This document shows, one piece after another, positions 39,171 through 51,360 of a stretch of DNA of 64,000 nt; the stretch's first letter is position 1, and each line of letters starts with the position of its first letter. The position numbers were made by a program, and so were the translations under genes. The notes beneath the pieces are model-generated. The model did not search any database and was not told the DNA's origin. It saw only the letters and a list, made by a program, of their open reading frames with translations. The DNA is from Desmodesmus armatus (lineage: Eukaryota; Chlorophyta; Chlorophyceae; Sphaeropleales; Scenedesmaceae), in the NCBI GenBank assembly GCA_007449985.2, contig VIIQ02000227.1:62001-126000 (forward strand), in the 5' to 3' direction.

Positions 39171-42100
39171 GCAAAAAATGATGATGATTTGTGTTACATT
39201 GGGGCCTGTCAATCCAGACCATAAGCTGCTGACCAGTAGCAACCGGGGACACCAATCCATTATCCCCCCAAAAGTAACAAGGCGCCACCTATGACCTGCC
39301 TTTTTCAGCAAGTACCTGCGATACACACAGAGTTAACAGACATGCAAGCATGTGCAAGGCATCGAGCATGGAAAGATGCGGCCTTGTGAAGCGCACATGA
39401 ACATGGCAAAAAAATCAATGGCAAAAAATGATGATGATGATTTGTGTTACATTTGGGCCTGTCAATCCAGACCATAAGCTGCCGACCAGTGGCAACCGGG
39501 GACACCAATCCATTATCCCTCCAAAAGTAACGAGGCGCCACCTATGACCTGCCTTTTTCAGCAAGTACCTGCGATACACACAGAGTTAACAGACATGCAA
39601 GCATGTGCAAGGCATCGAGCATGGAAAGATGCGGCCTTGTGAAGCGCACATGAACATGGCAAAAAAATCAATGGCAAAAAATGATGATGATGATTTGTGT
39701 TACAGTTGGGCCTGTCAATCCAGACCATAAGCTGCCGACCAGTGGCAACCGGGGACACCAATCCATTATCCCTCCAAAAGTAACGAGGCGCCACCTATGA
39801 CCTGCCTTTTTCAGCAAGTACCTGCGATACACACAGAGTTAACAGACATGCAAGCATGTGCAAGGCATCGAGCATGGAAAGATGCGGCCTTGTGAAGCGC
39901 ACATGAACATGGCAAAAAAATCAATGGCAAAAAATGATGATGATGATTTGTGTTACATTTGGGCCTGTCAATCCAGACCATAAGCTGCCGACCAGTGGCA
40001 ACCGGGGACACCAATCCATTATCCCCCCAAAAGTAACAAGGCGCCACCTATGACCTGCCTTTTTCAGCAAGTACCTGCGATACACACAGAGTTAACTGAC
40101 ATGCAAGCATGTGCAAGGCATCGAGCATGGAAAGATGCGGCCTTGTGAAGCGCACATGAACATGGCAAAAAAATCAATGGCAAAAAATGATGATGATGAT
40201 TTGTTTTACATTTGGGCCTGTCAATCCAGACCATAAGCTGCCGACCAGTGGCAACCGGGGACACCAATCCATTATCCCCCCAAAAGTAACAAGGCGCCAC
40301 CTATGACCTGCCTTTTTCAGCAAGTACCTGCGATACACACAGAGTTAACTGACATGCAAGCATGTGCAAGGCATCGAGCATGGAAAGATGCGGCCTTGTG
40401 AAGCGCACATGAACATGGCAAAAAAATCAATGGCAAAAAATGATGATGATGATTTGTGTTACATTTGGGCCTGTCAATCCAGACCATAAGCTGCCGACCA
40501 GTGGCAACCGGGGACACCAATCCATTATCCCCCCAAAAGTAACAAGGCGCCACCTATGACCTGCCTTTTTCAGCAAGTACCTGCGATACACACAGAGTTA
40601 ACTGACATGCAAGCATGTGCAAGGCATCGAGCATGGAAAGATGCGGCCTTGTGAAGCGCACATGAACATGGCAAAAAAATCAATGGCAAAAAATGATGAT
40701 GATGATTTGTGTTACATTTGGGCCTGTCAATCCAGACCATAAGCTGCCGACCAGTGGCAACCGGGGACACCAATCCATTATCCCTCCAAAAGTAACGAGG
40801 CGCCACCTATGACCTGCCTTTTTCAGCAAGTACCTGCGATACACACAGAGTTAACAGACATGCAAGCATGTGCAAGGCATCGAGCATGGAAAGATGCGGC
40901 CTTGTGAAGCGCACATGAACATGGCAAAAAAATCAATGGCAAAAAATGATGATGATGATTTGTGTTACATTTGGGCCTGTCAATCCAGACCATAAGCTGC
41001 CGACCAGTGGCAACCGGGGACACCAATCCATTATCCCCCCAAAAGTAACAAGGCGCCACCTATGACCTGCCTTTTTCAGCAAGTACCTGCGATACACACA
41101 GAGTTAACTGACATGCAAGCATGTGCAAGGCATCGAGCATGGAAAGATGCGGCCTTGTGAAGCGCACATGAACATGGCAAAAAAATCAATGGCAAAAAAT
41201 GATGATGATGATTTGTGTTACATTTGGGCCTGTCAATCCAGACCATAAGCTGCCGACCAGTGGCAACCGGGGACACCAATCCATTATCCCTCCAAAAGTA
41301 ACGAGGCGCCACCTATGACCTGCCTTTTTCAGCAAGTACCTGCGATACACACAGAGTTAACAGACATGCAAGCATGTGCAAGGCATCGAGCATGGAAAGA
41401 TGCGGCCTTGTGAAGCGCACATGAACATGGCAAAAAAATCAATGGCAAAAAATGATGATGATGATTTGTGTTACATTTGGGCCTGTCAATCCAGACCATA
41501 AGCTGCCGACCAGTGGCAACCGGGGACACCAATCCATTATCCCCCAAAAGTAACAAGGCGCCACCTATGACCTGCCTTTTTCAGCAAGTACCTGCGATAC
41601 ACACAGAGTTAACTGACATGCAAGCATGTGCAAGGCATCGAGCATGGAAAGATGCGGCCTTGTGAAGCGCACATGAACATGGCAAAAAAATCAATGGCAA
41701 AAAATGATGATGATGATTTGTTTTACATTTGGGCCTGTCAATCCAGACCATAAGCTGCCGACCAGTGGCAACCGGGGACACCAATCCATTATCCCCCCAA
41801 AAGTAACAAGGCGCCACCTATGACCTGCCTTTTTCAGCAAGTACCTGCGATACACACAGAGTTAACTGACATGCAAGCATGTGCAAGGCATCGAGCATGG
41901 AAAGATGCGGCCTTGTGAAGCGCACATGAACATGGCAAAAAAATCAATGGCAAAAAATGATGATGATGATTTGTTTTACATTTGGGCCTGTCAATCCAGA
42001 CCATAAGCTGCCGACCAGTGGCAACCGGGGACACCAATCCATTATCCCCCCAAAAGTAACAAGGCGCCACCTATGACCTGCCTTTTTCAGCAAGTACCTG

Positions 42101-43452
42101 CGATACACACAGAGTTAACTGACATGCAAGCATGTGCAAGGCATCGAGCATGGAAAGATGCGGCCTTGTGAAGCGCACATGAACATGGCAAAAAAATCAA
42201 TGGCAAAAAATGATGATGATGATTTGTGTTACATTTGGGCCTGTCAATCCAGACCATAAGCTGCCGACCAGTGGCAACCGGGGACACCAATCCATTATCC
42301 CCCCAAAAGTAACAAGGCGCCACCTATGACCTGCCTTTTTCAGCAAGTACCTGCGATACACACAGAGTTAACTGACATGCAAGCATGTGCAAGGCATCGA
42401 GCATGGAAAGATGCGGCCTTGTGAAGCGCACATGAACATGGCAAAAAAATCAATGGCAAAAAATGATGATGATGATTTGTTTTACATTTGGGCCTGTCAA
42501 TCCAGACCATAAGCTGCCGACCAGTGGCAACCGGGGACACCAATCCATTATCCCCCCAAAAGTAACAAGGCGCCACCTATGACCTGCCTTTTTCAGCAAG
42601 TACCTGCGATACACACAGAGTTAACTGACATGCAAGCATGTGCAAGGCATCGAGCATGGAAAGATGCGGCCTTGTGAAGCGCACATGAACATGGCAAAAA
42701 AATCAATGGCAAAAAATGATGATGATGATTTGTTTTACATTTGGGCCTGTCAATCCAGACCATAAGCTGCCGACCAGTGGCAACCGGGGACACCAATCCA
42801 TTATCCCCCCAAAAGTAACAAGGCGCCACCTATGACCTGCCTTTTTCAGCAAGTACCTGCGATACACACAGAGTTAACTGACATGCAAGCATGTGCAAGG
42901 CATCGAGCATGGAAAGATGCGGCCTTGTGAAGCGCACATGAACATGGCAAAAAAATCAATGGCAAAAAATGATGATGATGATTTGTGTTACATTTGGGCC
43001 TGTCAATCCAGACCATAAGCTGCCGACCAGTGGCAACCGGGGACACCAATCCATTATCCCCCCAAAAGTAACAAGGCGCCACCTATGACCTGCCTTTTTC
43101 AGCAAGTACCTGCGATACACACAGAGTTAACTGACATGCAAGCATGTGCAAGGCATCGAGCATGGAAAGATGCGGCCTTGTGAAGCGCACATGAACATGG
43201 CAAAAAAATCAATGGCAAAAAATGATGATGATGATTTGTGTTACATTTGGGCCTGTCAATCCAGACCATAAGCTGCCGACCAGTGGCAACCGGGGACACC
43301 AATCCATTATCCCCCCAAAAGTAACAAGGCGCCACCTATGACCTGCCTTTTTCAGCAAGTACCTGCGATACACACAGAGTTAACTGACATGCAAGCATGT
43401 GCAAGGCATCGAGCATGGAAAGATGCGGCCTTGTGAAGCGCACATGAACATG
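39171..43452. repeat. 253-bp satellite, ~17 tandem copies
   Basis: Head-to-tail units of exactly 253 bp (one of 252 bp near 41541, which lost a C). They contain AAAAATGATGATGATGATTT, GGGCCTGTCAATCCAGACC and CTTTTTCAGCAAGTACC. Diagnostic positions (CCCTCC/CCCCCC, GTAACGAGG/GTAACAAGG, GTTAACAGA/GTTAACTGA, GTGTTAC/GTTTTAC) define subtypes. The CCCTCC/ACGAGG form occurs only in the left half, partly alternating with the other. Identity is otherwise almost complete, so the expansion is recent. Confidence 0.97.
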
Positions 43453-43536
43453 GTAAGCATGACTTAGTGTCAGGCTCTTGCTGTCCAGTTTGAGCATGTA
43501 CAAGTAAGAGTGCAGCAAGGCTGTGCAAAATGCAAG

Positions 43537-44016
43537 TGAACTGATTAGCCCCTCGATCTCTGGAGAACAGGCTGGACAGGCTGTGTCCTGATGGATTCTG
43601 CGTGATAGGAAGCGTGAGCCTTTCATGATAGGCACAGGAGTCGACGAGGGGACTGAAAGACTAGACTAAACTGGCATAGGCCTTGAGAAGTCTGTCCTGC
43701 CTCAACTCAAGCCATACTCTGTAGAGGGAAGCTTCATGGATGGATCATGTACTGTGACTTACAAAAGGAAGCATGACTGACCAAGCCAATCCACTAGGGA
43801 CGACAAAGGTGACCAGCACCAGACGGCGCCAGCCTTTGATGAGCTTCACAGAGTTGACCCACATAACTGTCACACTCTGTCCCAAGGGTCAACCGACTGA
43901 CCCACAGCATAAATACGCCAGAATGCTCCCAAGATACTCACCAACATGATAACTACTCAACACAGGGAAAGATGCTCTCCCAACAGAGCCTCTCCCAAGC
44001 CGCCTTAATCACTACA
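43537..44016 (-). repeat. LTR (3' LTR in element orientation)
   Basis: 480 bp, identical by eye to 48016-48495. It contains TATTTATG on the element strand (complement of CATAAATA, ~43909-43916) as a possible TATA element. Confidence 0.93.
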
Positions 44017-47000
44017 TGCGGCTCCCTCTCACCAAGGCAACGCCCTCGTTGCCTGACGGCCGGACGAAGTCAAGCCAACACGAAGCCAAGGGGAAGCACC
44101 ACAGTAGGAAAGGGGGATACTGATCAACGGGCGGGTAACACCAAGTGCGTCAAACCACCGACCCGTGACAGACGCAACTGAACTGCAACTGAAAACTGCC
44201 CAAACTTCACGACAAGGCATAGGCAAGGACAAAGGATGCATGGAGCTGTTCGGCACGCACTGGCCTCCAGGTACAGCTAACAAAACCCGCATGAAAGCAA
44301 AGGAAAGATGGATGCCTAGCCTTCTGCAAACTGCAGTCCACCAACGCCGTCTTCACCTTCGACCAACCAACAAAGTCTGCTCAGCTGTCACAACACTTGG
44401 ACACTTGCTCAGCACCAAGGCCTTTGCGCCAACTGACTGCGCAACTGACCTTCATCACAGATGGCGTACGCACAATGATCTCGCCACGATGTCCTGACAC
44501 ACTGTCACCGCTGCTGCTGTCTACAGCTCAGTGCACAACAGTCACGGCAACACAATCGTTGTCTTGTCCAGAATTCTGACCACCCAAAGGCACTGAGACT
44601 GAACACACACATGCACTTCGCCAGAAACAATCCACTGGCAACCTTGCACATATACACAACACCTCAAAAGACACACTTGCTTGCACTGCCTGACGATGCA
44701 CATCACCTGCAGCCTGCAAACAACTCAAGACTGCATGACAAGCCACAACGTTGTCACCATTGTGCAACTGGCAGGAGCACAGTACCAGCACACAAACGCC
44801 AACAGAACTATGCCAATTGTGCCGCCCCCTGTCACACGAGCGATGCCACTTCTCATTGATGCCACGCACACGATCCAGGGACGCGCGCCAGCCAAAACCA
44901 TAGTGCGATCGCCACACGACAGGTACAGCCATCAACCCTGCAAGAATGCTGGGAAAATCGCCAAAGAAGCCAATACACACACAACATGAGCCTCACAGCG
45001 CAAAACGGGGATGGTGACACTTGCGTTGCTTAGTGGACAAGCGGCAGGGCGCTAGACCAACACGCCGCACTGTCACACAAGACGACAAAACGCATATAAA
45101 CCCCTAGTACTGGCAAGAGTGCTACACGCTTTCGGAGCACAGTCGCGAACACAACCTCGTACATTAGCACCAGGAACCGTAAAGCACTCAGCAGGAGGTA
45201 AATGTCGCTCTGCAGCAGACAACTTCACAACCAAACTGAGTGTACCTGTGCTCACAGTACAATCCAGCAACAAAGCACTACAAAAACACACACCCAAACT
45301 GCTTGCCAACTTTGAACACACCACTGCGTGCACCATGTCAACATGCAATATGGGACTGCATAGGGTAGCTCAAGCACACGACAATGCCTCATCGGCAATG
45401 CTTCAAAGAGCTCCTTCAAGGCAGATGCCTTTACCAACTGCGCCAACATGCACAACACACCGGCCACCACTTCGAAAGATAGGCTGACATGTGACCACAG
45501 CCCAAAGCTTTCAGGACCAGAAAACGACAAGCCATACTACCGTGGAACACATTGGCACTCTAGCCCACTGCAACAGTCAGCGTGTGCACAATGCCTGAAC
45601 TTGCAGCACGCCACTGATGCACACCAGCCAGATAGACTCCCAGGTAACACACATCCATTGACTGCTGTCCATCAAGATGCAACACTGAAGCTTTTGACAA
45701 GAGCTAGCATCACGGCTTGCTTCACGTGCACAACCACGGAGTACATCTCCACACGGCAGCCAAACGCAGCCTAAAGACTACCGCGGCGCACACACATCAG
45801 CACACTGAAGGCATGACAAGTAAACATGCAAATGGCCTCAACAACACATGTAGCTGAACTCTGTCCTCTCCACACTGGGCCTGCCGGGATCGCCACAACA
45901 GTAAGCATACACAACTTTGACTACCATGCAGCCGACATAGCCATGCTTGCAGGCGGTGTACTGCTTCTCAACAAGAGGGAAACCAACTGTTCTTTGACGG
46001 CCACAATGCAACTGGCACTGACAACCTCACAACCAAACCACCACAGGAATCTGGTCTCTGCATCACACATACCTCATCCCAATGCTGCCACGGCTTACAG
46101 GCACACCGATGCAGCCTTCATCACACACTGAAACTGGCAACATCAGCACACAACAACACCCATGCCAATGACAACCAGCGCTCTGAACAACTTCCATAGA
46201 GCTTTTGCTTCAGAACACGCAACCAATTCCTCAGTTGTATCTGACACACCACAGACACGGCTTACACAACCACCACTCTTGCACCATCAAGACTTGCAGA
46301 TGCCTCCGTGCCACATACTGGAGTGCACACAAGAACTCGGGGGTCACCCACAAAGTAAGTAGCACTACCACAGCATGAGCAACCTTGTCACATGCTTAGG
46401 GCGAAACACCACACAAGCATTGACCTCTGACTCAGTGCAACCACGCAGGTCAGCAGAACAACACACAGACAACCAGGCGGTACCTCCACCACACCGGGAT
46501 TCAACCAATGCCCGCCGATATAGACCGTTAAGGCGTTGAGGAGGGTGCGTGCACATATTGCAGCCATGACAAGAGAAACACCTGGGGCCAGCAGGTGGGC
46601 TCTCTCACTCACAAAGAGTCATGCACTGTGTGCCATGAACGGGCCCATGCACTGGAAAGTCTGGTACTTGCTGAACAAAGCACTCCACAATGCAACCCCA
46701 TAACTTGACACATGCGCCAGCGACTTACGAGGGTATGCATGCGAGCCTCATACACCAGGCGCGACCTGATGCTACTGCGGATTGACACCTGGCTCTTGAG
46801 CTTGCGGGGGACTAGCCTACACCACAATGAGCCACCACTGGAACACCACAGCACCACCACAAGGACAACTAGGGAGGCAGAACTGTACGTCGCTCACGCA
46901 ACTCCACCTAGTGTCTTACCCAACATCAGGGACTGTGCATTTGACACTGAGCTCCCCGTGTGCCGTGTTCCTCTCCCATGTCAGAGCAAGGCATTTTTCA

Positions 47001-48015
47001 AACACACAACTCACACACTGAACACCCAACATCCAACACCAGCAAATGCTGACCACCTTCACAAGGGACACATCACTCTGAGCGTCATACTGTTGCTTGC
47101 ACCAACGACACAACCACATAACTTTCCTGCGCACCTGTAGTGCAGGTCCAGCGCCTAACACTACAGCATCCAAGCAGCACACATCTTGCACAGAGCAGCA
47201 CAGCACAACATAGCAACACACACCACAAGTGAGTCCACACCACTGCATGTGACGCTGCGCTGCGCTCATGTAGCTTGCATGCGTAGCTGAAAATGCTTAG
47301 GCCCGCTGCTGCCATGCACAAAGCACAACCACTCTACCACAGGAACAAGAAGAACAAGGGAGCATGGGTCTGACAGCTGACAAAACCACTGGCTGACAAG
47401 CCCAGCAGCTGCCTTTCATAACACTGTCAGGAGGGCTGGAGCACAGGCCAGGCCAGACATAAGCCTTCAGGCAAGGCAAGGCTCAACAGCAGGTGACACT
47501 ACAACCTGGGGCAGAACCTGACACAACACACAGACACACAACTGCGTGGCAGGGGAAGACACCTCACTGCTTCATGTGTGCAAGAATACTGCCTACACCC
47601 AGGAGGGGAAATGCTCAATCCACACTGAAGCGTCTCATGGAAGGTAGAGGCATGCAGCAAAACCATTCCGACAGCGTGTCACTGTAGCAATCAACATGCT
47701 CCTCCAGCACTTGCTTGCTTCCACTGTACCCAGCAACTGCAACTGTGCTTGACGATGCTGCTCCTGGCAGTTACTGTCTTCTCTCCACTGCAGCTCCAAG
47801 CACGCGCTGCACCTCGGAACGCACTGCTTATAACACACAAAGACGCTTTGTCCTCCTTACTTGTCCCATCGGTCAGTCGAGCATTGCTGTCCTCCAGAAA
47901 CGGTACTGCTGTCCCACACCAGCAGCTTCGTCGTTTGCCAGCAGGGGAAACTGCCTAGCAAACACCCGTCGTTCGCCCATAGAAGAGCAAACGAATGCCA
48001 TGTCTCCGCTACCAC

Positions 48016-48495
48016 TGAACTGATTAGCCCCTCGATCTCTGGAGAACAGGCTGGACAGGCTGTGTCCTGATGGATTCTGCGTGATAGGAAGCGTGAGCCT
48101 TTCATGATAGGCACAGGAGTCGACGAGGGGACTGAAAGACTAGACTAAACTGGCATAGGCCTTGAGAAGTCTGTCCTGCCTCAACTCAAGCCATACTCTG
48201 TAGAGGGAAGCTTCATGGATGGATCATGTACTGTGACTTACAAAAGGAAGCATGACTGACCAAGCCAATCCACTAGGGACGACAAAGGTGACCAGCACCA
48301 GACGGCGCCAGCCTTTGATGAGCTTCACAGAGTTGACCCACATAACTGTCACACTCTGTCCCAAGGGTCAACCGACTGACCCACAGCATAAATACGCCAG
48401 AATGCTCCCAAGATACTCACCAACATGATAACTACTCAACACAGGGAAAGATGCTCTCCCAACAGAGCCTCTCCCAAGCCGCCTTAATCACTACA
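48016..48495 (-). repeat. LTR (5' LTR in element orientation)
   Basis: 480 bp, the partner of 43537-44016 with no difference noticed on reading. Near identity of LTRs implies recent insertion. It is followed on the right by GCAAG (TSD) and then by the interrupted host sequence. Confidence 0.93.
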
Positions 48496-48500
48496 GCAAG

Positions 48501-48915
48501 CAAGACAAGTACACATTCACACTGCCTCCTCAACTTCATTAGCCAAGCATGATGATGATGATTTGTGTTACATTGGGGCCTGTCAATCCAGACCATAAGC
48601 TGCCGACCAGTGGCAACCGGGGACACCAATCCATTATCCCCCCAAAAGTAACATGGCGCCACCTATGACCTGCCTTTTTCAGCAAGTACCTGCGATACAC
48701 ACAGAGTTAACTGACATGCAAGCATGTGCAAGGCATCGAGCATGGAAAGATGCGGCCTTGTGAAGCGCACATGAACATGGCAAGCATGACTCAGTGACAG
48801 GCTCTTGCTGTCCAGTGTGAGCATGTACACGTAAGAGTGCAGCAAAGCTGTGCAAAATGCAAGCAAGACAAGTACACATTCACACTGCCTCCTCAACTTC
48901 ATTAGCCAAGCATGT
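48501..48915. repeat. Long-form satellite unit and intact (empty) insertion site
   Basis: After the LTR element the satellite resumes at ~48540 for one unit. Instead of the short A-rich linker it has a ~135-bp linker (about 48781-48912) running from AAGCATGACTCAGTG to TTCATTAGCCAAGCATG. This linker includes TGCAAAATGCAAGCAAGACA (48854-48873), which is the uninterrupted version of the retrotransposon target site. Confidence 0.9.
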
Positions 48916-48966
48916 CGGTGTAAGCATCAGATGAACAAGGAAACAGGGGCAAATGTCAACAGAGAA

Positions 48967-50103
48967 TCAGTCAACTGCTGGCACAACAACAACAAGGTGA
49001 ACACTCAAGGTCGATTCCCCAGACACACACAGAAATGGGTGGCTAGGGGAGACCTGAGGGAACCAGGACTTGGGGGCTGCCACAAAATCCTCCAAAAGCT
49101 CCCAAAAGTAAGACACTGCTTGCTGCTGAACCTCAGCCAACTGAGCAGCAGCAGCCTCTTGCTGCTGCTGTTGTTGCTGCTGCAAAAGCAACTGTTGACG
49201 CTGCCGTATCTGTTGCTGATGCTGTTGCTGAGTAGGGGTAAGAGGTGCAGGCTGAAAAATGTCAGTGATGCGCAGTTGGCCATGTGGGACCTGTACCGCA
49301 GCAGCCCTGAGGGCTGCGGCTGTAGCTGCACGCTGCTTTTTCTGCTGCACACCAATCTGGCACGCTGCTCTACGGCCCAAGTCCATGGCATTAATAGCAG
49401 CAAGGCAAACAACCTGCCACACACCCTTGTGCAGGGTGCAAGCAGTAGATACACCTCTAGGCCGCTCCATGAGCAACACATGCCACGGCCTCAAAGCACC
49501 ACAAATCCACCCACCCGACAACTGCTGCGTCAATGCCTCGACAACCGACTGAGCCACAGGGCAGTCCCAATAATGATGACGGCGACCTGCGGGTAGGCCA
49601 GTAGGCCTAGGGCCACACACACACTCACCCGCCTCCTGGTGTAACCGCTCACCACAGGCCAAGCCATTCAAAACCAGGCGCCAATACACCTCCTTAAAGC
49701 TATTATCCCACCGCACACGCCAAAGCTGGCGTTGAGCAGCATTCACAGCACCAAGATGCACGCTCATTGCATCAGGGTTGCCCCTATCCAACAAAGGAGC
49801 AAACTCATCCACAAAATCCACCTGATACGACTTGCGCAAAGAGTTCAAGGGCCGTAATTGAAGCTCTGTACCCAACTTGACAGTGAATGCACCAAGAGTG
49901 ACCGGGACACGCCTACCAATTTTCCAACCCATACATGCTGCCATGTCACTCTCAACCTGCAATTCCTGTTGTGTGGGTGGCTTTTCAAAAGTCCTGCCTG
50001 ACAAGCCATCCGAAGAAGAAGGGGTTACAAGGCGACACACGCAGCTACGCTGCAACGACACCCAGCAGCGGAAGGGAACCAAAGTCCTTTGCAGGACCCA
50101 CAA
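48967..50103 (-). CDS. Transposon-derived ORF, Cys/His-containing (378 aa)
   Basis: The longest uninterrupted non-repetitive ORF in the window. It contains NAAQRQLWRVRWDNSFKEVY, WRLVLNGLACGERLH, then CVCG, about a dozen residues, and RRHHYWDCPVAQSVVEAL. The Cys-Cys...His-His...Cys pattern is reminiscent of zinc-binding C-terminal segments of non-LTR retrotransposon proteins in green algae, where a WRL..G.P..R...C.CG...HHFW.CPVA arrangement is common. This is recalled family knowledge, not a search. A Gln-rich tail (49130-49230) follows. No reverse-transcriptase motifs were found upstream, so it is probably a 5'-truncated remnant. A domesticated gene cannot be excluded. Confidence 0.45.
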   Translation of the reverse strand: MWVLQRTLVPFRCWVSLQRSCVCRLVTPSSSDGLSGRTFEKPPTQQELQVESDMAACMGWKIGRRVPVTLGAFTVKLGTELQLRPLNSLRKSYQVDFVDEFAPLLDRGNPDAMSVHLGAVNAAQRQLWRVRWDNSFKEVYWRLVLNGLACGERLHQEAGECVCGPRPTGLPAGRRHHYWDCPVAQSVVEALTQQLSGGWICGALRPWHVLLMERPRGVSTACTLHKGVWQVVCLAAINAMDLGRRAACQIGVQQKKQRAATAAALRAAAVQVPHGQLRITDIFQPAPLTPTQQQHQQQIRQRQQLLLQQQQQQQQEAAAAQLAEVQQQAVSYFWELLEDFVAAPKSWFPQVSPSHPFLCVSGESTLSVHLVVVVPAVD

Positions 50104-51274
50104 GGACGGGAACAGACAGCACGGAAAGGAGAGAACCCGCCACCATAGATGTCTGCAGAGGAGACTGTCTGAAAGGAGGGGACCACAGGCAAGGCTTCAA
50201 CCCCACAAAGCCAGCCACACAGACAAGAGGGCTTCCACCAGTACCAAGCCGAACACACACCCCCATGCCCCCGGGGCGACCACTTCGAACACAATGTGGA
50301 AGAAAGGCTCCAGCTGTGCTGCGATACACACCCCCAAGACAGGTGCCCGGGGTGTCAGAGCGACACCTTTGTATACCGGGCTGCCCCAAGTCAGCGCGCC
50401 CAAGCACCTGCACCGTTCACAGGCCAGCAACACTGCCCCCTACAACCAGGCCCAAGGCCACTGCACGGCCCTTGCCTGCGTTCTGCTGCCACTGCTGCTG
50501 CACACCAGCACCTGCCTGCTGACTCAGCGGACTGCTGCTGATCCAGCCAAAGCTGCTGCTGCTGCTGTAAACGCGACCAAACCACGGCACAGTGAAGATA
50601 ACCAACACTGTACGTGATGCTGCACGCCAGCTGCTGCTCCAGCTCCAGCTCTCCAGCTACTGCTGTCAACTGCTACTGCCCCACCGTGCCGACAGCCCAC
50701 TGTGCTGGCCAAACGCCGGTCCTAAACAGCCACAACACAAACACAGAAACCAACAAAAACAAGGGACCACACAACAACCCCAGCGAGAGGCCAACGTGAA
50801 AGGCCCACGTCAGCACATCGCGATGGCTGAGCTCAGCCCGTGCTGCACAGGCTGCCTCTTGATCCGCGGCACAGACACAAGAGGAATAACTACTGACTAT
50901 AATAGGGGCGAAACACACCAGCGAGGCTGGGCTGGGACAGCCCCTGGCGCATGTTGCAGCGCCGTGCTGATGCGAGGCAGTTTTACGGCATGCCCAGACA
51001 AGCCATCCGACTGCAGGTAGGCTTTAGCATGTCAGAATGAATGAAGGTGTTACACGGGTTTAGCATGTCAATGGGCACATCTTGCATCATAACGAGGCAT
51101 CCAAACGCCAAACGGGACAGAATTGAGCATGAATGAATGAAGGTGTTACACGGGTTTCTCAAGCAACTACGTTGCAACTGACAGAATTGAGCACAAGCGA
51201 TGTCGCGCGCGAACCGCTAAAGCCTGACAAAATGGCAGCTTCATATATGGTAATTTTTGGCCGTTTTGCACCTT
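50104..51274. other. Spacer, probably old transposon sequence
   Basis: Only overlapping short ORFs, none recognisable. CTG/CAG-rich patches lie at ~50486-50570. Near 51018-51160 two copies of GAATGAAGGTGTTACACGGG occur ~100 bp apart. ACAAGCCATCCGA recurs at ~50000 and ~50999. Confidence 0.4.
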
Positions 51275-51348
51275 GCTCGGTTAGCTCAGTTGGTTAGAGC
51301 ACCCGTTTAGTAAGCGGGAGGTCGCGTGTTCGACTCACGCATCGAGCA
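51275..51348 (+). tRNA. tRNA-Thr (anticodon AGT), no intron
   Basis: Full cloverleaf: acceptor GCTCGGT/ATCGAGC (one G-T pair), D arm GCTC/GAGC with AGTTGGTTA loop, anticodon stem CCCGT/GCGGG with loop TTAGTAA (anticodon AGT at 51310-51312), a five-base variable loop, T arm GCGTG/CACGC with loop TTCGACT, and discriminator A. Box A and box B elements are intact. It decodes ACU, and ACC/ACA after A34-to-inosine editing. No CCA is encoded, as usual in eukaryotes. Confidence 0.95.
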
Positions 51349-51350
51349 TG

Positions 51351-51360
51351 TTGTTTTTTT
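51351..51360 (+). terminator. RNA polymerase III terminator
   Basis: TTGTTTTTTT starts 3 nt after the tRNA discriminator base. A T-run of seven on the non-template strand is a standard Pol III stop. Confidence 0.85.

Larger units (their letters stand above)
43537..48495 (-). mobile_element. Non-autonomous LTR retrotransposon (LARD-like), minus orientation
   Basis: Two 480-bp LTRs (43537-44016 and 48016-48495) flank a 3999-bp interior. The target-site duplication GCAAG is at 43532-43536 and 48496-48500. Read on the minus strand, the LTR begins TGTAGTGATT and ends CAGTTCA. One base inside the 5' LTR is a primer-binding site candidate, TGGTAGCGGAGACA (48001-48014), resembling the initiator-Met type. 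A purine-rich GAGAGGGAG (~44023-44031) lies just inside the other LTR. The interior has no gag, protease, RT, RNase H or integrase; the longest ORFs are ~150 aa without motifs. It must therefore use proteins from another element. The interior is strongly A/C-biased on the plus strand. Confidence 0.93.

Noticed and set aside
39087..43335. Repeated 78-aa minus-strand ORF (MAPCYFWGDNGLVSP...)
   Set aside because: One per 253-bp satellite unit. The unit is not a multiple of three and has no codon-level constraint; it is identical because the DNA is identical.
44029..47269. Short ORFs inside the LTR element as gag/pol remnants
   Set aside because: No zinc knuckle, protease, RT, RNase H or integrase motif on either strand.
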